The notes beneath the pieces were generated by a model. It was not told the DNA's origin and did no database searches. It saw only the letters and a list, made by a program, of their open reading frames with translations. Of a stretch of 64,000 bases of DNA, positions 59,086 through 64,000 are shown piece after piece (the first letter of the stretch is position 1; each line of letters opens with the position of its first letter). A program made the translations under genes and the position numbers. This DNA is from Pseudomonas fluorescens. GTDB taxonomy: Bacteria; Pseudomonadota; Gammaproteobacteria; Pseudomonadales; Pseudomonadaceae. The DNA lies in contig NZ_CABVII010000021.1 of assembly GCF_902497995.1 (NCBI RefSeq), forward strand, positions 1 to 64,000, read 5' to 3'.

Positions 59086-59272
59086 AAAAAGCCGCCCTTC
59101 GAGGCTAATGTCAGTCAGTTAAGCTGCAGAACCTGTGGGAGCGGGCTTGCTCGCGAAAGCGGTGGATCAGGCGACATCAATGTTGACTGTGCCGCAGTCT
59201 TCGCGAGCAAGCCCACTCCCACAGGGATTTCGCTTAACTGACTGGCATTGCCCTTCGAGGCGGCTTTTTTGT
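59086..59272 (+). terminator. pckA terminator split by a REP-containing insertion
   Basis: AAAAAGCCGCC (59086-59096) could pair with GGCGGCTTTTTT (59259-59270). Between them, GCCCTTCGAGGC occurs twice (59094-59105 and 59250-59261) as a 12-bp direct repeat. The inserted 144 bp start AATGTCAGTCAGTTAAGC and end GCTTAACTGACTGGCATT (inverted repeats, 17 of 18 matches) and contain a REP pair. Stem and T-run survive at the far ends of a longer hairpin. Confidence 0.8.
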
Positions 59273-59297
59273 GTGCGAAAGACGAGCAGTACGGGGG

Positions 59298-60569
59298 TCA
59301 CTCGGCAGACAGGCGAAACGCGTGAGCCATATTGTCTTGCTCGCGTTTCGACAACCCTGCTGCGCCAGCGACTTTTGACCACTGGCTCACCACCTCTTGG
59401 AAGTTCTCAATTATTTCTCCCGCATCAACACGGCTAACCCGAAAGTACCCTGCCACTTCGCGAGCGAGTTCGAGATCCAAAGCATTGTCGGCATCTGTAA
59501 TGTTGAGCTTCAACCCATCGGCGTGTGCAACCGGGTTCATGTCGTAGGCATCAGACAGGCGCCACCCCCGGCCGGGGTCAAGGAGAAAACCATGGTTGCG
59601 CATGTGGTCGTCGGTATTGGAGACCAGGATGTTGAACACGATACGTGACCACAACTCGCGGAGATCTTTGTCGGGTTCTGAGCCATGCTCCATGAGTACT
59701 TCTGCCAGCTCTAGATAGCTGGCGCCCACCGATGCATCGTCACCGTCCACGCGGTCAGTCATGGTCATGGCTGAGGCGAAATGTAGTCGCCCACCCGTTT
59801 CGGTACGGTCGAAGCGTTTGACCATGAAGCAGTGATGGTCGCTCGCATAGCGTTGTGCAATACCCTTCGCCACCCGCAGACCGCATTGATTCGCCAGAAC
59901 ACTCACCACGAATTCCCATCCGCCGACGTCATAGTCGTCCCGAGTGCTCGGAAACTTGGCGATCCACAGATGACCATTCTTGTCAGCAACACTGGCCTTG
60001 GGCCTGGCACCGCCCAATGAACCACCGGGTGCGATCAACATTCTCAGCCACTCGCGCCCATCGAGTGACGTGTTGTCTGGATCGTTTTCCAACGCTCGAC
60101 TTGCCTGCTCCAGCGCGCGTAATTCGACAAAGGGAGGTGCTGCCAATCCGTCTCGATCATCCAGAAAATTGCCTTCGTCATTGAGCTTGTAGCGAATAGC
60201 GCCGACTCGATAGCGGTCATGAACGCCTAACAGGAAATCCGACTCATAGAGCTTGGTACCCTTCGGGGCCAAGCCGTCGCGGATGTCCCGTTCCAGTCGG
60301 CGTTTCATCAGCAATTGACCCCAGCGATCCGGGCTTGAGTCGGCAAAAACGCCGAAGCGGGTCTGGTGCTGTTCTGGGAACTGTCGCCCTTCGAAGAGTT
60401 TGATGCGGGGATCCAGCGTCGTGAAATTCAACTCGGGATCGGCCAAAGCAGCAGTGTCGTACTCAAACTCGAACACGTTAGTGGAGCGAGCCTTTCCGGC
60501 ATGAAGAAACCCAAGACGCCTTGGTCTTTGCAGGGTTTCCCAATCGGCATACACCGCGATCAGTGTCAT
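59298..60569 (-). CDS. hipA: HipA-family serine/threonine kinase toxin
   Basis: The 423-residue kinase has the HipA layout: N-terminal subdomain (GEGxF-like RLGFLHAGKARSTNVFEFEY), Gly-rich phosphate loop LIAPGGSLGGARPKASVADK, catalytic NTDDHMRNHGFL (Asp and Asn), and the metal-binding DAYDMNP. E. coli HipA phosphorylates glutamyl-tRNA synthetase and stops growth; the target here is unknown. It follows the antitoxin gene by two bases. Motifs look intact, so it is probably active. Confidence 0.88.
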   Translation of the reverse strand: MTLIAVYADWETLQRPRRLGFLHAGKARSTNVFEFEYDTAALADPELNFTTLDPRIKLFEGRQFPEQHQTRFGVFADSSPDRWGQLLMKRRLERDIRDGLAPKGTKLYESDFLLGVHDRYRVGAIRYKLNDEGNFLDDRDGLAAPPFVELRALEQASRALENDPDNTSLDGREWLRMLIAPGGSLGGARPKASVADKNGHLWIAKFPSTRDDYDVGGWEFVVSVLANQCGLRVAKGIAQRYASDHHCFMVKRFDRTETGGRLHFASAMTMTDRVDGDDASVGASYLELAEVLMEHGSEPDKDLRELWSRIVFNILVSNTDDHMRNHGFLLDPGRGWRLSDAYDMNPVAHADGLKLNITDADNALDLELAREVAGYFRVSRVDAGEIIENFQEVVSQWSKVAGAAGLSKREQDNMAHAFRLSAE

Positions 60570-60571
60570 TT

Positions 60572-61060
60572 TTAATCCGTCTCAGGTTTAGATTTTTTCT
60601 TGGTAAACAAATTGGAGAAAGAGTGGGTGTTCAGTGGGAAATCAACCTCAAGATCCGAATCGGAGATGGGGCTTTCCGGTGCTTGCGTCGTCCGGTCTTG
60701 AATGGGTGACGATGCTTTCGTTGGAGCCACGTTGCGCACTCGTCGGTGTTTACTGGTTGCGGCGCTCGCTCGTGGGGTTAATTGCGCGTCTTGCAGTTGG
60801 CGTCCCAACTCATCCGTTGCGGCGAGCTTGCTCAAGTCTTTCTCCAGGCCCAGAACCTGCATCACGGACGTATAGGCCCCCATCGTCACGCCTGAACCGC
60901 CGGACTCCAACGAGCGTAGCGTTGTCAGAGACATGCCTGCTCTCTCAGCCACTTGCTTGGCTGTCAGCTTGCGACGTAGCCGAGCGAGTTTGAGTCGTTC
61001 TCCAAACTCGGCGAGCAACCTGGATGCGGCCGGCAACAGGGGTGCTGTTTTTTTAGCCAT
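60572..61060 (-). CDS. hipB: HipB-like XRE-family antitoxin with a long C-terminal extension
   Basis: The 162-residue protein has an XRE helix-turn-helix at residues about 17-75 ([20 protein letters not shown], then [13 protein letters not shown]). E. coli HipB has only 88 residues; here about 80 extra residues follow, basic and disordered-looking ([20 protein letters not shown]) and ending in [10 protein letters not shown]. The extension might bind HipA or another partner. The gene is upstream of hipA, as in E. coli, and its promoter region carries duplicated boxes. Confidence 0.82.
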   Translation of the reverse strand: MAKKTAPLLPAASRLLAEFGERLKLARLRRKLTAKQVAERAGMSLTTLRSLESGGSGVTMGAYTSVMQVLGLEKDLSKLAATDELGRQLQDAQLTPRASAATSKHRRVRNVAPTKASSPIQDRTTQAPESPISDSDLEVDFPLNTHSFSNLFTKKKSKPETD

Positions 61061-61062
61061 GT

Positions 61063-61262
61063 GCCATTATTCCTTCGTTTTTAGGCCTTAACTGCCAGAA
61101 TAATAGCACTTATATGGTGATTTGCTGGGCCGCCCCAACGTGTAGCAAGGCCCTCTCTGCTAGTACGGCCACTCCAGATATAGGTGGGAGGCGGTTAGTA
61201 GAACTGCCATTATTCCAACTTAAATCGCAAAAAACAGCCAGAATATTACCACTTAAGTGGTC
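61063..61262 (-). promoter_or_regulatory. Duplicated operator-like boxes upstream of hipB
   Basis: Box a, GCCATTATTCC, is at 61063-61073 and 61206-61216. Box b, GCCAGAATAaTAgCACTTA with a TGGT end, is at 61094-61119 and 61237-61262. Both pairs are exactly 143 bp apart and the a-to-b distance is the same (31 bp). The first set adjoins the hipB start codon. Likely sites for autorepression by HipB with looping, or a duplication from insertion of the 143-bp unit. The rest up to 61315 shows no gene. Confidence 0.55.
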
Positions 61263-61315
61263 GGCTAGATCTCTTCCAGAGCTTTTGTATCCCACCGTTG
61301 CAACTTTGATCGTTC

Positions 61316-61412
61316 CAAGGTCTGAGTGGGAATGCAGCCCGGGACGCACTGCGTCCCAAGAGCTGAACGCGGAGCGTCCGTAGAGGCATTCTCACGCAGA
61401 GCGTGGGAACGA
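61316..61412. repeat. GTGGGAATGC / GGGACGC-type palindromic repeat
   Basis: GAGTGGGAATGCAGCCCGGG is followed by the palindrome GGGACGCACTGCGTCCC (61341-61357) and the outer partner GCATTCTCACGCAGAGCGTG. It is a third intergenic repeat family, unlike the REPs. Confidence 0.7.
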
Positions 61413-61425
61413 TCTCCAGGCCGCG

Positions 61426-61722
61426 TCAGGCCGGGGCTTTCCAGTTCAGCATGCGTTGTTGGGCGACTTTTAGCAGGTCGCAGCCGTCCTGGGTCAGAAG
61501 GTAGAGCGCGTGGGTGATGTGGGGGATGTCTTTGAGGTCGCCTTGCTCGAAGCCTTGGCAGTGCAGGGTTTGGAGCAGTTCGCTGGAGGCTCGGATGCGC
61601 TGGAGGGCCGCTTCGAGGATGTCTTGGGGGTTGGCTTCTGTGTCGATGATCAGGGGCGGGGAATCGGTGAGGTTGGTTTGGAGTGGGCGGTAGCGATTTG
61701 GAAACGGATTTAGAGTTTGCAT
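61426..61722 (-). CDS. Small helical protein, paralog of the 62129 gene
   Basis: The 98-residue protein has the block RYRPLQTNLTDSPPLIIDTE near residue 10, then helices LEAALQRIRASSELLQTLHC and IPHITHALYLLTQDGCDLLK. It aligns end to end with the protein at 62129 (RYRPLRTSYSDTPVLVIDTE). I recognise it only as a Pseudomonas family of unknown function. It has a weak ribosome-binding site. Its leader, 40 nt upstream, is the second structured element; the paralog lacks it. Confidence 0.75.
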   Translation of the reverse strand: MQTLNPFPNRYRPLQTNLTDSPPLIIDTEANPQDILEAALQRIRASSELLQTLHCQGFEQGDLKDIPHITHALYLLTQDGCDLLKVAQQRMLNWKAPA

Positions 61723-61762
61723 ATGAATGACTCGGTTTGTTGTTAAGTAACCGCCAGCACCG

Positions 61763-61956
61763 TGACCAAACGATGGGAGGCGGACTGTGCGCAGGTTTGG
61801 TCAACCGAGAACAACAACCCGGCTCGCCCGAAGGCGTCCCGCACACAGCCGCCATAGCAATGCACTGCGAGGACATAGATGTCCGCGGCGCGAATGATGG
61901 CACACATGTGTGCGTTGTTCTCAGGTGACCAAACCTGATCGCTGATTTTGCAGCGA
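61763..61956 (-). promoter_or_regulatory. Structured leader element 2, putative RNA switch
   Basis: Read on the minus strand: hairpin TCGCTG/CAGCGA (61956-61939); hairpin TCAGG/CCTGA with loop TTTGGTCA (61938-61921); helix strand GAGAACAAC (61922-61914) with partner GTTGTTCTC (61815-61807); inside it, a GGACAT/ATGTCC hairpin and a UUCG-capped stem CGCC/GGCG (61836-61825); then TGACCAAA (61803-61796) pairing with TTTGGTCA (61770-61763). The loop TTTGGTCA can pair with the same TGACCAAA strand. CAAACCTGCGCACAG and CGTTTGGTC match the first element closely. It ends 40 nt before the start codon. No gene is seen in 61723-62108 apart from this. Confidence 0.7.
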
Positions 61957-62108
61957 TGACGAGACAGTAAATGTTTATATCCAGGTAGCGATAGGCGACA
62001 AGGCGTCTGTGGTTGTAGGAAGGGGATGAAGATTTAATAGGCCGTTGCTGACGGAGCTATCCCTTCAAATCGGGCGTTTTTTTCATCAGCCGCACCGCGT
62101 TATCGTTC

Positions 62109-62134
62109 TTCGCGGGCAAGCCTCGCTCCTACAG
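62109..62134. repeat. Single REP core at a gene end
   Basis: TTCGCGGGCAAGCCTCGCTCC continues to TACAG; its complement supplies the TAG stop of the next gene. Confidence 0.75.
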
Positions 62135-62425
62135 CGGGTTGGTGGTTTTCGGTAGTCGCTGTCGGGCCACCTCGAGCAGGTCGTGTCCGTCCTGGGTCAG
62201 CAGGTACAGCGCGCTGACGATGTTGGGAATATCACTCGCGTCGGCCTGTTTGAAGCACAGGCAATACAGTGTTTCGAGCAGGTCGCTGGCGGCGCGGATG
62301 CGTTGGTGGGCGGCGTCGAGGATTTCGTGAGGGTCGGCTTCGGTGTCGATGACCAGCACGGGGGTGTCGCTGTAGCTTGTCCTGAGGGGGCGGTAGCGGT
62401 CTGTGAGCGGATCGGGGTTGTTCAT
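62129..62425 (-). CDS. Small helical protein, paralog of the 61426 gene
   Basis: The 98-residue protein has RYRPLRTSYSDTPVLVIDTE, then ILDAAHQRIRAASDLLETLY and IPNIVSALYLLTQDGHDLLE, aligning along its length with the 61426 protein. The family is unknown to me. Its stop TAG lies in a REP core (GCTGTAGGAGCG), so a short original tail may have been replaced. It lacks the structured leader of its paralog. A tandem duplication is the simplest origin. Confidence 0.75.
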   Translation of the reverse strand: MNNPDPLTDRYRPLRTSYSDTPVLVIDTEADPHEILDAAHQRIRAASDLLETLYCLCFKQADASDIPNIVSALYLLTQDGHDLLEVARQRLPKTTNPL

Positions 62426-62698
62426 CGAGGTCAGTCCTGTGGGGAAGTCGGGCAGTCTCGCCGGCAGGCCGACACACTGTTTCAGCCTCGCCGGAAACTA
62501 TAGAAGGGGGAGGCACCAGGGGACAAGACGGCCGCGATGGACAGGTTTTGTAGGGGGTTTACCGGCCCTTTGGGATTCGGCCTACAGGTTTGCGCGGTTT
62601 TTTACAGCAGATTCCCTGGAGGTGAAAAATCCCACGGGTTTGTCAGGCAGAGCGCGACACCCCTCGGTATGGCGCGCGCCGGACTGTGTACGACTTTT

Positions 62699-63772
62699 CT
62701 AAAGTGTCTGGTCGTGATTGTTGGCTGGGGGCTGGCGTGAGGCCGCTTCAAGGTCCATCAATCCTCTACCGTACGCTTCACTGTTGGCATAGATGCCAGT
62801 CCGGTTCGCCGTTGCCAGCAGGCGTTCGCGCACTTGCTGCGCGGTAAGCTCGGGATAGCGGCTGTGCAATGCCGCCAGAGCACCACTGACCAGCGCGGCA
62901 GCCGGTGAGGTGCCTGCGGTCTGTACGTATTGCCCGTCCTTGCTGGTGGTCAGCAGGCCTTGCCCTGCGCCGGAATCGCCACCCGGTACGGCGATGCACC
63001 AGGCTGCCGCCACGCCGCAGTAGTTGGACTTGGCGTTGATGCCGCTGCCGTCGCTTTTCAATGCCACCACAGCGATCCAGCCCTTTTCCAGTTCGGGCAG
63101 GGCGAGTGGCAAGCCGGGTTCGGCCAGGGGTTCTCGTTTCAGTTCGTTACCGGTCGGGAACACGAATACCGCGCCGTCCCGGACCAGTTTTCGCGCGGTC
63201 ACCAACGACTCTGGCATGACCTGGTTGTAGCGTGCCTCGTTGATCTCGGTCGCCGGGATGGCATTGGCCCACGAGTTGTTGAGAATGCGCGCGCCCTTGT
63301 CGAAACCGGTTTGCCAGGATTGTGCAATCTCACTGTCAAAGAAAAATGGCTCGTTGTCGTCGCCAAAACGAAAGGGGATCAGTTGTGCGTTGAACGCAAC
63401 GCCGTGCATGCCATGGTCATCCTTGTTGGCCGCGAGAATGCCGGCCATCTGGGTGCCGTGACCGATCCGGTCGAGGGTGCCGACCTTGTTCTCGACATAA
63501 TCGAAGCCCGGGTCTCGGATTCTTCCCTGAAATGCTGGCAGGCTACTGTTCAGGCCTGAGTCGACCAAGGCTACGGCCACGCCCTGGCCGGTGCCGCCAC
63601 GGGCATAAAGGGTTGAAGCGTGAATGACTGCCAGGCCCTTCTGGGCTCGATACTCCGGTGTTTCGAACCGGGTCGGATCGATGGCGGGTTGCACAGGGTT
63701 TGTGAGACAGCCACTTAAGAGCAATGGCAGCGCCAGCGCAGGGGCAAGTGAAAAGCCGGATAGTTGAAGCAT
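62699..63772 (-). CDS. S8-family (subtilisin-like) serine peptidase lipoprotein
   Basis: The 357-residue peptidase has a lipoprotein signal (LALPLLLSGCLT, Cys near residue 22), then the catalytic Asp in VAVALVDSGLNSS, His in RIGHGTQMAGILAA and Ser in TAGTSPAAALVSGALAAL. The oxyanion Asn is in ILNNSWANAIP. It is small, without a pro-domain or C-terminal domain, so it is not an autotransporter. AAGGAACGACC supports the start at 63772; the frame continues 40 codons upstream. Bases 63773-64000 show no gene. Confidence 0.88.
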   Translation of the reverse strand: MLQLSGFSLAPALALPLLLSGCLTNPVQPAIDPTRFETPEYRAQKGLAVIHASTLYARGGTGQGVAVALVDSGLNSSLPAFQGRIRDPGFDYVENKVGTLDRIGHGTQMAGILAANKDDHGMHGVAFNAQLIPFRFGDDNEPFFFDSEIAQSWQTGFDKGARILNNSWANAIPATEINEARYNQVMPESLVTARKLVRDGAVFVFPTGNELKREPLAEPGLPLALPELEKGWIAVVALKSDGSGINAKSNYCGVAAAWCIAVPGGDSGAGQGLLTTSKDGQYVQTAGTSPAAALVSGALAALHSRYPELTAQQVRERLLATANRTGIYANSEAYGRGLMDLEAASRQPPANNHDQTL

Positions 63773-64000
63773 GGTCGTTCCTTGATGGATATCCGCGCGC
63801 ATCGGATGTCCTGCCGTGATTAAATTTCGCGCAAAGTGGTTTATTCGAAGGTGAACCTTACCGGTGGAATCGGGCGCACGGGATGGCGGCAAAGTGCCTC
63901 GATTGTTTCGACCTGCGGCGAAGGTTGACCCAATGGACGCTGTATCATCCCGTATCGTTTTTGCCCCAGACCTTTTCTCGACTCGCTGCGATTGCCGGCT

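Noticed and set aside
61265-61903. 212-codon frame across the 61426 gene and its leader
   Set aside because: It overlaps a better gene in another frame, is extremely rich in Pro, Arg and Ser, and runs through the structured leader.
61763-61912. A leader peptide in element 2 (YGGCVRDAFGRAGLLFSVDQ and on to HRLVTVLAVT)
   Set aside because: Element 1 keeps a similar open frame (YGGCAWGIFGCTG ... THRLV) but without a start codon, while the differences fall in paired positions; structure explains the conservation better. Ribosome profiling could reopen this.

Overview
The window comes from a fluorescent pseudomonad, most likely the Pseudomonas fluorescens group. The evidence is GC-rich coding DNA, many REP/REPIN palindromes (cores such as GCGGGCAAGCCTCGCTCCTAC and GCGAGCAAGCCCGCTCCCAC), and the gene order gshA - thioesterase - tex - ompR/envZ (amgRS) - rimK - rimB - hslR - hslO - pckA, known from Pseudomonas genomes. 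No rRNA or tRNA gene was seen.

Layout. (1) 0.4-4.5 kb: oscA-sbp-cysTWA, sulfate uptake. (2) 4.6-9.2 kb: a DUF962 membrane protein, a receiver-only response regulator, an AraC-type regulator, an alpha/beta hydrolase and a short sigma-54 activator without a visible DNA-binding domain. (3) 9.2-12.3 kb: a 61-bp tandem REP array split by an IS3-family element, itself split by an IS30-family element. (4) 12.4-25.7 kb: a MetQ-like binding protein, a small Rhs-core protein, an AAA ATPase, a TriABC-like RND pump, a methyltransferase, a small helical protein behind a structured leader, and a TccC-like Rhs toxin. (5) 25.7-46.7 kb: sulfur scavenging (metNIQ, a flavin monooxygenase, two SfnB-type dehydrogenases, cystine import, D-cysteine desulfhydrase, serine acetyltransferase, tauABCD), with betT and an aldo/keto reductase in between. 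(6) 47-59 kb: the conserved chromosomal block gshA to pckA. (7) 59.3-64 kb: a hipBA-type toxin-antitoxin pair with duplicated upstream boxes, two paralogous 98-residue proteins, and a lipoprotein subtilase.

The sulfur genes make one physiological picture. Sulfate, methionine-type compounds, cystine, taurine and other organosulfur compounds are imported, desulfurised by oxygenases or a PLP enzyme, and fed to cysteine through serine acetyltransferase and to glutathione through gshA. An ATTC-(C)TTAAA/ATTCTAAAA-type box recurs upstream of several of these units and may be the CysB/sulfur-starvation signal.

The most unusual observation is a pair of similar elements of about 190 nt, at 22578-22764 and 61763-61956. 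Each lies 40-41 nt upstream of the start codon of a small helical protein gene. Several helices are kept although their sequences differ (compensatory changes). In both, an 8-nt hairpin-loop sequence is copied in a downstream helix strand, so two pairings compete for the same middle strand. This looks like an RNA switch or another structured cis element.
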